Part shown: piece after piece, positions 48,060-58,579 of the stretch
How positions within the stretch are numbered: the first letter of the stretch is position 1
How the letters are laid out: every line of letters begins with the position of its first letter
Assembly: GCF_024868665.1 (NCBI RefSeq)
Contig: NC_079898.1
Location: 10,314,981-10,378,980 of the forward strand
Direction of reading: 5' to 3'
Source of the DNA: Triplophysa rosa
Taxonomy: Eukaryota > Chordata > Actinopteri > Cypriniformes > Nemacheilidae
DNA length: 64,000 nt
Position numbers and translations under genes: made by a program
The notes under the pieces: model-generated
Seen by the model: only the letters and a program-made list of their open reading frames with translations
Database searches by the model: none
What the model was told of the DNA's origin: nothing

Positions 48060-48995
48060 ATTGTTGTAGAAAATTGTTTTCAAATGCTTTAACTACTATT
48101 TTATTTACCCAAATGACACATCCCGTCTGCCTTCTGATGAAGGATGACTTACAGCCTTTTGTTTTTTACTTTTGTCTGATTGTAAAAATGCCTAGTATTT
48201 GAATCCAGTGTAACAAAAGAAATACACGAGGAAAGAGTGACACATTCGGTTACTAGACAACAAGTTTTTCCACTTTAGACTCTCAGAAAAATCACAAAAA
48301 TATGAGCGGATGTGAAAATAATTGGTGTGTCAGCTCTGTTTAAATATCAAACGCATGCTGTCATGTTTTGAATAATGTCTTGGCTTATGAAACACTACAG
48401 TTCTGCACTACTTATGATATTAGTATAATACTCTGGGCTGTTTACACCTGGTATTCGTAAACGTATCAGTGAACGGTGATAAGTTAAGGTGTATTGTAAA
48501 TGTGCTCCAAAACATTCTGATTTTTAGAGATAGTCACGCGTGTGAGCCCATTACAATGCATGGTGTAAACATTACTGCATTCGGATGCCTTCGAGACCGC
48601 CCACTTGTCAATCGACCGAAACACTGGTTTTATACTTTGCCGGTTAGGTTCAGCTTTAAAAAGAAAACACACATGGAGGGCAGATGGAGAAGCCACAGAT
48701 AATAATGCATGGGATTTGTTGATGTTGTGATGTCTCAAGGACCCCATACATTATAGATTCTTCTCTTCACGGGGTGACTTGTTATTGGGTTGAAAATATC
48801 AACAAATCTACTTTCTGAAGGACGACAAGCCTCTAAGAGGGTGCTGTTCCACACATTCAGATCAATGTCTGTCAATGCCACACTAAACACACAGAATAAT
48901 TTAGAATACAGACAACCACTTTACCTACGCCCACTAATGACTGAAACTAGTGGATAGATTAACACCCCAAGACTTCCATTTCTCCTTGGTCTCTT
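48060..48995. other. No gene seen
   Basis: Unique sequence. Frames on both strands at 48469-48747 overlap and are complementary, which argues against coding. Confidence 0.5.
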
Positions 48996-50210
48996 CACTC
49001 TAAAAAGTCCTGGGTTATTTTTTCTACCCAAATGCTGGGTTGAGACATTTGGGTCATTTTTGGGGGTTGTTTTGTCAGTCCTGGGTAGTTTTTGTAGTTC
49101 TGTGTAACCCAAACGCTGGGTTATACTCTGGGTCATTTCGCTGAGAGTTGAATTAATGCACCCTCTCCCCCACCCAGACACATTAACCCAGCTCATTGGG
49201 TCAAATCAACTCAGCGCACCGCAGCTCAAGCTGTCTGAATTCGAGGTGGAAGTTAAAGGCGATAGGCAGAAAAGCTGCATATTATTGCAACCAACCGCTC
49301 ACTCCACCCCCTCCCGTTCGAAACACTACGACGACTGACAGAACATGGCGAATTATATGCGAGGGGAACCCCCGTAGTGTATGTAGATAGAAATAGCTCA
49401 TTCTAAGGTAAGAAAATCTTAACGCTTCATTGTGTAAGCTCTTTATACACCTCTGAAGACTTAGTTGTGTATATTATATTGCATTTCTATCAATAGATCC
49501 TCCAAAAACTTACACAGCTCGGATGTTTTCGGAGACGTGAGCTTCAGATAACCACCGAGTGCTCGGCGCTCATGTATCCCGCCTACGCAACCTCACCTCG
49601 CAAGTCCTTCTGAAATTCACCGCTGGCTCTGATTTCTGTAACGTTAGCAGTTAAGCTAGTTTTGAAATAGTATTAATTTTGGGCATATATCTAACGGTCA
49701 ATATTTGGTTTCATAAATCTATGCTTTGTTTTTTTGCAAATCGTTTTTGACTGAGGGCAAAGTTAAGTTTCATAACTTTATATTTTTTATTTAACTTTGT
49801 ACCGCTGACTTTTGACTTTTTTGCACATATGTTGCCTGAATCATTTGAAGTTTATGACTTGTGTGTAAATGTGTGTAATGTACTAAAAATAATTAGAAAA
49901 AATAAAGCTAATACAATGTTGATCATTTGTTTATCATGTGATTTATTTAACTTTAAAAGATTATTTTAAAAGGAATACAAAAAAAAAACATTTGAAAATA
50001 TAACCCATTAATGAAATCAAATTAACCCAGTATTTTTGTAAGAAATAACCCATTTTTGGGTCGAAAAACAACCCATTTCCTGGGTTAAAATTAATAACCC
50101 AACTTCTTGGGTTAGTTTAACCCCAAATGTGTTCTGTCCTATATTTACCCAGCAGCTGGGTTAAAAACAACCCAAGTTGGGTTGTTTTTAACCCAGTGTT
50201 TTTTAGAGTG
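48996..50210. mobile_element. CACT-ended DNA transposon with AACCCA/TGGGTT repeats
   Basis: The left end CACTCTAAAAAGTCCTGGG and the right end CCCAGTGTTTTTTAGAGTG are inverted repeats about 1.2 kb apart. Both flanking zones hold many TGGGTT or AACCCA motifs. The interior contains a segment (49287-49515) homologous to the GGTCC-type TTAA element at 19721-20126. Termini starting CACT suggest the CACTA/EnSpm group, but a clean target duplication was not found, so the class is provisional. No coding frame was recognised. Confidence 0.75.
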
Positions 50211-50219
50211 TTGTTTTAT

Positions 50220-50880
50220 GTGCAATAATAAAAACAATATACATAGTTTCATGTTTGTTTACTTTGCTACAACTTCATTAATGACAAACTGAATAAAAAG
50301 GCCCCTCTTTAAAAATACACTCAGTTTAGTTTTTAGAATAAGTAAAAAAAAGTGCAAAGTTATTCCAAAGGAAACACAGCAGCTCCAGGTTCCACATTAC
50401 TCTATTTGGGTAATTCATATTCAAGTCCAAGACGATGTTTAAAATGAAACGGTAGTATATTACTTATGTAAAACTTTGCACTGTTCATTCCTAACGATGA
50501 AAAGAGAAGGTCAAATTTAATTGCAAAGTAGGGTGTCAATGTCACATCTGACAGGTTTTCCATACACACACAAAAGTTGCATATTGTGCACCGTATATCA
50601 ATTACAGTATATAGTGCTGAAGCAGTAAGAGTAGTATGCGTGTATCTTCTAAACACAGCCCATGAAAGTGGGAAGAAAGTGTCAGAGGTAGTGAAGACAG
50701 CTAATGAATCTTGTCATAAATGTAAATATCAAAGCTTAAAAGCATGCGTCCGGATTAGTCAAAAAAGGTAACTGTTCTCCCATCTGTAAATAACACAGTA
50801 TCGATTGGTGGCTTGTCTTTGCTGTATTAACAAGACCAAAAGTTCATGTTTCTGTATCTGGAGGAATGAACCAACTATAA
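50220..50880. other. No gene seen
   Basis: Plain sequence. Complementary frames at 50402-50771 look like noise. Confidence 0.5.
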
Positions 50881-50886
50881 AGACAA

Positions 50887-51075
50887 TGGGCCTCATTTAT
50901 CAATCTAACGTAGAAACGAGCGCAGATCCGTGCGCAGAAATCATCTTACGACAGGATTCACGTGTGATTCATCAAACATTCGTATGCCAGCAATCTCATC
51001 GTACGAATGATTGTACCTTGATAAATGTGGCGACTGAAATCGATCGTAATTTACATATCACGCCACAATAAATTC
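50887..51075. repeat. Palindromic DNA element (TTTATCAA ends)
   Basis: The left part CTCATTTATCAATCTAACG and the right part TTGATAAATGTGGCG form an imperfect inverted pair, with CGAGCGCAGATC and TACGAATGATTG blocks between. It fits a small non-autonomous DNA transposon. It is followed directly by the hairpin at 51078. Confidence 0.55.
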
Positions 51076-51077
51076 AG

Positions 51078-51302
51078 GGTGTAAAGATAAATGAACATTA
51101 AAAATGAACAAGTCGTTATCTTTACAGAAAAAAGCTATAAAATAACAGCCTCGTGCAAAGCTTTCTGGGAACCAAAAATCCTCATCAACCTTTTTCTGTT
51201 TTTTTTCTATTTTTGGTTCCCAGAAAGCTTTGCATGAGGCTGTTATTTTATAGCTTTTTTCTGTAAAGATAACGACTTTTTTAATGTTCATTTATCTTTG
51301 AA
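51078..51302. repeat. Near-perfect inverted repeat (hairpin, arms about 95 bases)
   Basis: The left arm (about 51079-51182) and right arm (about 51207-51301) are inverse complements with very few differences. There is a 7-base insertion in the left arm, and one G/A change near CAGCCTCGTGC versus CAGCCTCATGC. The loop is about 25 bases of T-rich DNA. A transcript would fold into a long hairpin RNA. It carries no sense coding information: the minus-strand frame 51058-51291 is a palindromic artefact. Confidence 0.93.
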
Positions 51303-51400
51303 CAAACTGTTGCCAGTAAATTACATAAATGTAAATTTACAGTAAGTTACTGGCATACTGCTGCCAGTAATTTCAACAGAATTTTTTTACAGTGCGATAC
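51303..51400. repeat. Dispersed repeat with GCCAGTAAATTAC motifs
   Basis: TTGCCAGTAAATTACATAAA is followed by TTTACAGTAAGTTACTGGCA and GCTGCCAGTAATTTC. This gives an internally repeated, partly inverted layout seen in fish repeats. Short and non-coding. Confidence 0.6.
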
Positions 51401-51787
51401 CAAAATTGAGAAAGCAATGTGGCCGATATAATACAAATGTAACCACTGTAAATGAAAGACATAAATTGGAGAAACTCAATAAATATTTACAGTATTCAGC
51501 ATTACATGGTTAGTTAGCAGCATGTAGACTTGGCTGCATGCCGGAGTGTTGTTGTGTGTTACACAATGTAATTTCATGTTAAAAACCAAATGATGATTGG
51601 TCATTTAACTGTCTGTCAGACACTGGCTTCAGATCCAAGTGGCTTTACTTAAAAAAAAAAAAAAAAGTGCTAATGTACTACATGGCGACAGTACGTAAAG
51701 ATTTATTGAACAATGAAATAAATTAAAATTCCCAATATCAGCCAATATACTGTATCTGTCTAAGACTAAATAGCATAGCTCTCCTTT

Positions 51788-51880
51788 AATAATAATAATA
51801 ATAATAATAATACATTTTATTTGTTGGCGCCTTTCAAGACACCCAAGGACACCTTACAAAACAGACTTAAAAACCATACA
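51788..51880 (-). repeat. (AAT)n microsatellite plus GCGCC-type repeat
   Basis: AAT units are followed by TTTATTTGTTGGCGCCTTTC and ACACCCAAGGACACCTTAC, a known style of fish LINE or SINE 3' end oriented on the minus strand. The class is inferred from layout only. Confidence 0.6.
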
Positions 51881-52099
51881 TGAACTCAGAGTATACCAAA
51901 GAATCAATAATTAGAATTAATCAAATTAATAACAGTCAGAATAAACACTTTACAACCATCTTGTCCAGGTTAAGTAGTATTAAGTATTAGCAACAGTAAC
52001 TGTGACAGACACTACTAATTACTGAAGTTCTTAGAGCAAACAAATTATTGGAATTAAAAATATCTCAATGTGTCACTTTAGAGTTTTAAGACACTTTAA

Positions 52100-52259
52100 A
52101 GGGCTAGTTCACACAAAAATGAAAATTGTGTCACAATTTACTCACCCCCAGGTTGTTTCAAACCTGTATAAATGTCTTTGTTCTGTTAAACACAAAGAAA
52201 GATATTTGTAAGAATATTTTCTCTGTTTTCTCAATTTTCAGTTCTGGGACACCATCTAC
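52100..52259. mobile_element. TTAA foldback MITE, copy 8, left piece
   Basis: It starts after TTAA (52096-52099) with AGGGCTAGTTCACAC. It includes the variant core with CAGTTCTGGGACACCATCTAC and is then cut by the element at 52260. The right piece resumes at 53725. Confidence 0.85.
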
Positions 52260-52464
52260 TAACCTGACTATGTCAGACTTCATACTTTCGCTCAATTTCA
52301 GTTCAGTTCGCTTCTGTACTCAGTCTGATATAGCAAACCAGCTCCCAGATTATCTCCGGCTCCGCACCAGCCGTCCAACCAACGAACAGAGGGCGGGCTG
52401 AGAGCCGTGACGTAGACGCTAAGCGCCGAATTTAAGATTAGGGAAATCTAAAACGACAGCAGAC

Positions 52465-52910
52465 ATGGAGACACGGGATGCTATTCGCTCTGTTGTGGAG
52501 AATATTCCGGCATTTGCCAACTGAAGCCCGAACAAGAAGAGTGTTTGATTCACATTTTGAATAGAGGTGACGTTGTGGCCCTACTCCCGACAGGTTTTGG
52601 TAAAAGTTTAATTTATCAACTGTTACCGATTTTCAGCGAGAAACTGGGGAGGCCAAAGTCCGGCAAGGCGATAATTGTGATTGTGTCCCCCTTGGTTGCC
52701 CTCGTGGATGATCAGGTTAAGGAGGCAATAAAACTCGGTCTGTGTGCTGCACAGCTTGGCGTGCACAATGATCGAGATATCATGGAGGGGAATTTCAGCC
52801 TTATTTTTGGTAGTTCTCAATCCAAAATGGTGAGCTATGTTGGCATCAACCTTATACCAAGACAACCTTGTCGCCATTGTCGTTGACGAGGCACACATCG
52901 CATACAAATG
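52465..52910 (+). pseudogene. RecQ-like ATP-dependent helicase, 5' exon, frameshifted
   Basis: An ATG at 52465 starts METRDAIRSVVENIPAF. The frame is then broken by one base in a short T-run near 52515 and a TGA follows. The adjacent frame continues LKPEQEECL, RGDVVALLPTGFGKSLIYQ (motif I, Walker A), IIVIVSPLVALVDDQV (motif Ia region) and VKEAIKLGLCAAQLG. A second shift near 52850 leads to DNLVAIVVDEAHIAYKW, which is motif II (DEAH box). A donor GTGAGT follows at 52911. This is the first RecA-like lobe of a RecQ-family helicase, which would unwind DNA. Only the N-terminal part is present. The two lesions make it a pseudogene within the transposon. Confidence 0.82.
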
Positions 52911-53199
52911 GTGAGTTTGCATACACGGGTTTGGTTAATTTATTTCGACATCAGCTCAGTTCAACACTGTCATTTGTTAACTTTTGTTGAAAGTTTCACA
53001 ATGTTGCTTCTGAGCCGGCGCATAACATACGTCATAACCAAACGTTATGTGATTGGCTTACGGGTACACCAATGATTTTAAACTTCAGACAAGCGCCCCC
53101 CCCCACGAGAAAGTAAACGCTTGTCAATACATGACGTCACACATCTTCCGTTCTGCCGCGAAGCAGTGTATCATTACTTCCGCTAGCACTCCAGTTCAT

Positions 53200-53285
53200 A
53201 AGGTGGCGGTAATGCACCTATAAGCTGATTTGCCAACCGCCAATAACACTCAAGAAGAAGAAGTTACTTCTGCTAGCGCCTCAGA
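53200..53285 (+). promoter_or_regulatory. 5' region of the second captured exon
   Basis: The block GGTGGCGGTAATGCACC, then TTTGCCAACCGCC, then a run of GAAG repeats leads into the ATG at 53286. I recall this arrangement upstream of several fish transposon-like genes, which would make it a promoter or 5' untranslated region. The source is memory only. Confidence 0.35.
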
Positions 53286-53433
53286 ATGGAGTTTACCAAG
53301 TCCCTTGCACATCTGCCACAAATACGTCTAGATGATGTACAACGTCTTGCAGACAAATTTTCGCTAACGACAAGATCAAAGCTAGAGAAAGGATACAAAT
53401 TCTTCGTTGAACAGTACCTGTTTGATTATGAAG
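53286..53433 (+). CDS. Intact 49-codon first exon, unknown teleost family
   Basis: An ATG frame of 49 codons reads MEFTKSLAHLPQIRLDDVQR, then LADKFS, LEKGYKFF and EQYLFDYE. It ends one base past the last codon at donor GTAAGT (53434). The frame has no lesion. The pattern resembles the N-terminal exon of multi-copy fish genes annotated with SWIM zinc-finger or YqaJ-like nuclease domains, from memory and not checked. No downstream exon exists inside the element. It is therefore a captured fragment or a remnant, with no complete product. Confidence 0.55.
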
Positions 53434-53724
53434 GTAAGTGTTTTGTTTTCTTTTTGTGTTAGCGAAGGTGCTAGGATAAGTACTTGAATACGTGTTCTGT
53501 CAGTTTTTTTTTCTCACTGTTGTTAAATTCCAGAGCGGAAAAGTCCTTCTTCTTCTTGTTCTTGTTTGTTGCAAGACGGATGTTATGATACACTGCTTTG
53601 CAAAAAGGCGGAAGTTAAGTGACGTCATTGTGAAAAGGGCGTATTATGCCCTTCCAGACTCTGTCTATGAAGCAAAGCGAAGTAGCAGAGTGCAGAGTTT
53701 GGTATTACCAGGCTAACCATCTAC

Positions 53725-53997
53725 CACCATAGTAGGAAAAAATGATATCTTTTTTGTTCTGTTGAACACAAAATGAGATATTTTGAAACATTTAGGAAAA
53801 CAAAGGGTTCTGAGGCACCTTTGACTGCCATTGAATTTTTCCTACCATGGTAGTTAATGATGTTCCAGAACTGAAAATTACATTCTTACAAATATCTTCC
53901 TTTGTGTTCATCAGAACAAAGTCATTTGTATAGGTATGAAATTAAAAGAGGGTGAGTAAATGATGACAGAATTTCCATTTTTGGGTGAACTGTCACT
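53725..53997. mobile_element. TTAA foldback MITE, copy 8, right piece
   Basis: It continues the MITE cut at 52259, with CCACCATAGTAGGAAAAA, then a CATGGTAG-bearing core, and ends GGTGAACTGTCACT before TTAA (53998-54001). Joining 52100-52259 to this piece restores a plain MITE of the variant-core type. Confidence 0.85.
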
Positions 53998-54001
53998 TTA
54001 A

Positions 54002-55326
54002 CTTACATTTACTATATACTGATTGTAAGATAGCACAATGAAACAGTCTTAGTTTGTGATAACTCCTTGTTAATGCAACAAAATTCAGAAGAGTGGGAAC
54101 GAAGCACAAGAGAATTAATTGAGTGACCCAATGCAAGGTTTATTAGAAAGAGAATCGAGGCTACGCTAATTGCCTTCCGACACACAGAGCAGTTCACCTC
54201 ACGGTTATTCCCAGAGACGGCCCTCAGTCATGGTTCCAACTCTTTATCTTCCAACCATTTGCAAGAAAACTTGCATTTCCCCATTAGTCAACGATGTTGT
54301 TTAACAACATTGGACTTCCCACTATTCGCCTACACAATGATTCAGTTCAGGCAAACTTTAGCATATGACCTCTTTGGACAAATATTAAAAGATGATACAC
54401 AATTTAACACCTTGTAAAATGGCACTTAAGACTTTTTAGTACTTTTTAAGGGCCTTCATTTTCTCTAAATTTATTTATCAACTTTTAATACTTTTTAAGA
54501 CCCCCGGACACCCTGAAGTGTCTCTTGGCTAATACTGAAGTGAAAGTGAAACTCTGTGAAATGCATAAAGTATATTTAAGGGCAAAGATGAATGTGCTCA
54601 ATGGACAGACTTCAGACATCTTTAAAAACATCTTTAAAAGCACAAACACACAGGCTTTCAAGTCAAACGGGGCCCTAAAGTGGCACATGAATGTAGCTGT
54701 TACAATTTTCCAATCTAAATGTAATCTAAACAAATGTGTTTGTAAATATCTTAGGTCATCATGTAAATTAATCAAAAACCGTCAACTCCAACAACTCCAC
54801 AATATAAAACTGCCACTTGCCATACAAAGCACTTCTAAAAATGAGCGTCTTAATCATTTTGTCATTTCAACTATGTAGCATTAATGATTTATGCTTTTGC
54901 CAACTGAATTTAGTGGTATGGGGGCTAGCATGTTGTTGTTGACTTGTTTAATGGTGGCGTGTTATCAAACTTTGTTTGTTTCACTAATCTCATTGCGTGG
55001 TGCCCACCCATGGCCACTCCGCACATCTGGAGAGACTGCAGATGGTGATGCAATGGACGTTAATATAGCTCCCTGACATCACCTTCCAAAGAGGGAATTG
55101 CACTTTTTGATTCACAATATACAGATACTCAGATTTTCATGGCAGGTCTTTCATGCAGCTGCAGTGCATCTTTATCCTCATCGTAAACATTTCACGCAAC
55201 AAAGAGGGAAAAGTACATCACATATAAAATCAACTTATAGAATTATTAGCATATGCATTAACATCAGACCAAACCTTTAAATACGGCACAAATTTATTTA
55301 ACCAAAGGCAGGAACACAGAAGTGCA
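54002..55326. other. No supported gene
   Basis: Unique sequence. Frames on both strands (54012-54878) and a plus frame at 54891-55076 lack family resemblance. No exon signals were found. Confidence 0.5.
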
Positions 55327-55330
55327 TTAA

Positions 55331-55647
55331 AGGGATACTAGTTTACCCCAAAATGAAAATTCTGTCATCATTTACTCATCCTCTTGTCATTTCAAGCCCG
55401 TATGACTTTCTTCTGCAGAACACAAAATATTTGGAAGAATGTCAGTAACCAAACAAAACCAGTATCCATTGACTTCTATTGTATAGACACAAAACCAAGT
55501 CAATGGGTACTGCTGTTGTTCGGTTACCAACATTCTTCAAAATATCTTCTTTTATGTTCTGTGGAAAAAAGAAAATAATGCAGGTTTGAAATGACAAGAG
55601 GATGAGTAAATGATAACAGGATTTTCATTTTTGAGTGAACTATCACT
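55331..55647. mobile_element. TTAA foldback MITE, copy 9 (full length)
   Basis: TTAA at 55327-55330 and 55648-55651 flank a 317-base copy. The right arm ends GAGTGAACTATCACT. It has the common core with CCATTGACTTCTATTGTAT. Non-coding. Confidence 0.9.
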
Positions 55648-55654
55648 TTAAATG

Positions 55655-56039
55655 ATATTTAATGGGTCAGTATAAGGATGCTGTACACTGTACATTCTCA
55701 GTGTCTATGTTCTGTTATCAGCTGTAAAGCATATGGAGGCCGAACTGTGTCAGATGAGATGATCACATGAACCCCCACTACACTTCTTCTTCCATTCCGG
55801 TATGTAACGCCCACATTTCACAACTCGATTAATTCCTGATGGAGAAGGCCATCTCACGTTTTCTCACATTAGAGAAGCATGCCAATTTGATTTTCATTTA
55901 TACTCCAGAACACATGTGGTTGCCTTTTCATTTACTATTCATGTTTTAATGCTGTTGTTTTGTTTATGGTTTGTCTTTCTTTCAGCAACAGATCAAGCTT
56001 TAGATAAGTCTGATAAAGAAATGTAGCGTTAAGTTGTCA
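55655..56039. other. No gene seen
   Basis: Short unique spacer between two MITE copies. Confidence 0.5.
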
Positions 56040-56043
56040 TTAA

Positions 56044-56287
56044 AGGGACAGTTCACCCATTTCTGTCATCATTTATTCACCCTCATGAAATTCAAAACAT
56101 GCATATGACTCTCCTGAGGAACACAAAAGAAGATGAGAAATGTGGTTTTGTGGCCATACAATGCAAGTCAATGGGAGCCAATGTTTGTTTGGTTACTAAC
56201 ATTCTTCAAAATATCTTATTTTATGTTCTGCAGAAGAGAGAAAGTCGTACAGGTTGGAAATGACACGAGGGTGTATTTTAATTCTCT
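56044..56287. mobile_element. TTAA foldback MITE, copy 10
   Basis: TTAA at 56040-56043 and 56288-56291 flank a 244-base copy that starts AGGGACAGTTCACCC and ends with a degraded right arm. Non-coding. Confidence 0.85.
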
Positions 56288-56325
56288 TTAACACAACCCT
56301 GAACCTCCTTCTACTCATCATTTAC

Positions 56326-57566
56326 TAGTGATGGGAAGTTCGAGTCATTTTTGCGATTCGGATGTTTGAATCTCGTTCAGCAAAATGAATGAATCTTTTT
56401 TTCGAGTCATTTCGTTCATCTGAGCAGAGTTAAATTAATGTTGCATGTTAATAGCCAAATTACCCCATGACGTTTATTTATGCTAGTTTTGATCAGCTAT
56501 ATAATAAGAAATAACTTATATTGTAGTTAGGGACAAGTTATGAGAAACAGTTATTTAATTATTTCCTGACAGCATTTCTGTAAAGTTATGTATTTATAAT
56601 TCATTAACAATTTTGGGTCACTCGGGTATGCAATAAGGTTTACAGGTTGTTGTTTTTTACTAAAAAGTCTCATGCAGTTTGCAAAGTAAATAATAATAGG
56701 CTATTGAAATCATTTAAATGTGCAATTATTGAATAAGAGAGCACTTGTGTAATATATGCATTAGACATAAACACTGACTTTACTAGTGTTGCTTATGTTT
56801 ATATTTTGCCAGCACAGTTATTATGCAAAATAGTTCGTTATTAAGATAAATTAAAAACACATGCAGAAATCCACAAGGAACATTTATGAATATACTGACA
56901 GAAAAAAGAACAGAACGGGACGTTTTAGAGAAGATGTTTATCGCACATATCTTTTGATCATTTTATATTTCTTCCTATAATACAACATATAACACGTACA
57001 TCATGCGTTTGACTGATGATCCGGGAAGTGGTCACGTAACGTTAAAGACTCGGACTCGAAGACTCCGGTACAGGCTGCAGGTTTGCCTGCGGAGCTACCA
57101 TTTGACAAAAGAACAAAAGGACTCGGACCCGATGACTCGAGAGACGAACTAATCATTTCTCTTTCCGGTATAAGGACTCGGACCCGATGACTCGAGAGAC
57201 GAACTAATCATTTCTCTTTCCGGTATAAGGACTTGGACCCGATGACTCGAGAGACGAACTAATCATTTCTCTTTCCGGTATAAGGACTCGGACCCGATGA
57301 CTCGAGAGACGAACTAATCATTTCTCTTTCCGGTATAAGGACTTGGACCCGATGACTCGAGAGACGAACTAATAATTTCTCTTTCCGGTATAAGGACTCG
57401 GACCCGAAGACTCGAGAGACGAACTTCATTACTGTTTCTGGTACAATGTTGCACATGCGCGGTCAACACAAACTGAACGAATCACTCGCTGAGACACTCG
57501 TTACTCCCGAGTCATTTTAAAGATTCGTTCAAAAAGAACGAATCGTTCATGAACGACCCATCACTA
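56326..57566. mobile_element. hAT element with TAGTGATGGG ends and internal minisatellite
   Basis: Direct 8-base duplications TCATTTAC (56318-56325 and 57567-57574) flank a 1241-base element. The ends are TAGTGATGGGAAGTTCG and CGACCCATCACTA. Subterminal zones hold many CGTTC, GAATC and GAACG motifs. The interior is AT-rich on the left and contains a 55-base tandem array on the right. No transposase frame. Confidence 0.93.
57119..57432 (+). repeat. Minisatellite, 55-base unit, about six copies
   Basis: The GACCC start of the unit recurs at 57126, 57181, 57236, 57291, 57346 and 57401, exactly 55 bases apart. Each unit carries GATGACTCGAGAGACGAAC and TTTCTCTTTCCGGTATAAGG. From copy 2 on, ACTCGG and ACTTGG alternate, which shows that the array grew as 110-base dimers. 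It lies inside the hAT element. Confidence 0.97.
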
Positions 57567-57579
57567 TCATTTACAGCTT

Positions 57580-58579
57580 CAATAAAGCTGTGGAACCTGC
57601 AGACAAGCAACGGCCCCATAAAACCCACAAACACACATGCAAACCTGAGATTTCACAACATGGAAGATAGCCAAACTTTGATATAATCCTTTCTCGACAG
57701 ACTGCACTGGTAAAATGGTTTCCTTATCGATAAAACACAACACAGGAGACAATAACTCTCGCATTCTTGAAGCACGTCCTCTCACATCAATCATGTGTTG
57801 TCAAGATGACAATGACATTACAAAAAAGTGACAAGACTGTGGATATAACAAGACTGTGACAGGACAAATAAGTGACAAACGACGTAGTTTACACGAAATA
57901 ATATCAAAGAGCGTTATAGAAATACAATACATGCAGACTAAAGAGCAAAAATAACACGCTTACCGCATTCAAAACTGAAGTGAAATCTCTGTTCGTGGCC
58001 AACATCACAACATTTGCAGCTATTTTCACCAAATGCGAAAGAAACGTATAAAAGCATGAATGTGAATGACAGCACGCTGTCACACAGATCCTCTCCTGAA
58101 GCAACTAAAGCGGCAGGTAGCAAAGTTAATATAAAATACAAGTAAATGTTTAAAGTACGCAATAACATCGACGTGCATCCATCAGACCTACTGCAACCAA
58201 GCGCTCGATATACTGTGGTGCTTACGTCGCTCTCTTTGTGCACATCTTTGACTGACAACAGTGCGGATACCGTTGTCGTTGTTGACACGAACGACGGCAG
58301 CTGCAAACCATTTACATTGGTCTAACCTCAATTTTAGGGCACTTACATCTCGACAAGATACAGACAGTATCCGTTCCTGGTAATATACACCAGAGACACC
58401 GTAATGTGACAAAGCTGTGTTATACCACAAACACTGAAACGACTAACGTTACGACTCGTGCTGTATGCATCATTTATGCCATTCATACAATAAACACAAT
58501 CTCTCATGGTCATCCATGACTTCTGCAATGAACGTGTACGTTTCGAAGGCTACAATGTAGTTTGGTATACAAACACAGA
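57580..58579. other. No confirmed gene; weak frame at 57960-58173
   Basis: A minus-strand frame starting MLLRTLNIYLYFILTLLPAA at about 58173 looks like a signal peptide, and it ends near a GTAAGC-type donor at 57959. The remaining residues do not match a known protein, and a second hydrophobic run is unusual. It is not called as a gene. Confidence 0.35.

Larger units (their letters stand above)
52260..53715 (+). mobile_element. 1.46 kb transposon carrying two gene fragments, 9-base target duplication
   Basis: The 9-base direct repeats ACCATCTAC (52251-52259 and 53716-53724) flank this element inside a foldback MITE. The left end TAACCTGACTATGTCAGAC and the inverse right end TAGCCTGGTAATACC are imperfect terminal repeats. 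Both are followed by CTTTCGCT- or CTTCGCTT-rich subterminal sequence. Inside, on the plus strand, are a frameshifted RecQ-like helicase first exon (52465-52910) and a second first exon (53286-53433). Each is preceded by its own untranslated sequence and followed by a splice donor. A 9-base target duplication and captured exons fit Mutator-like elements (Pack-MULE behaviour). A deleted autonomous element is the alternative. No transposase is visible. Confidence 0.75.

Noticed and set aside
51058..51291. Minus-strand frame through the hairpin
   Set aside because: The frame is a by-product of the inverted repeat, which reads partly the same on both strands.
54891..55076. Short plus-strand hydrophobic frame
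   Set aside because: No splice context and no recognised family.
57938..58306. Minus-strand frame with a signal-peptide-like start
   Set aside because: The start looks good, but the following residues match nothing, and a second hydrophobic run and CC-rich segment are unlike any family I know.
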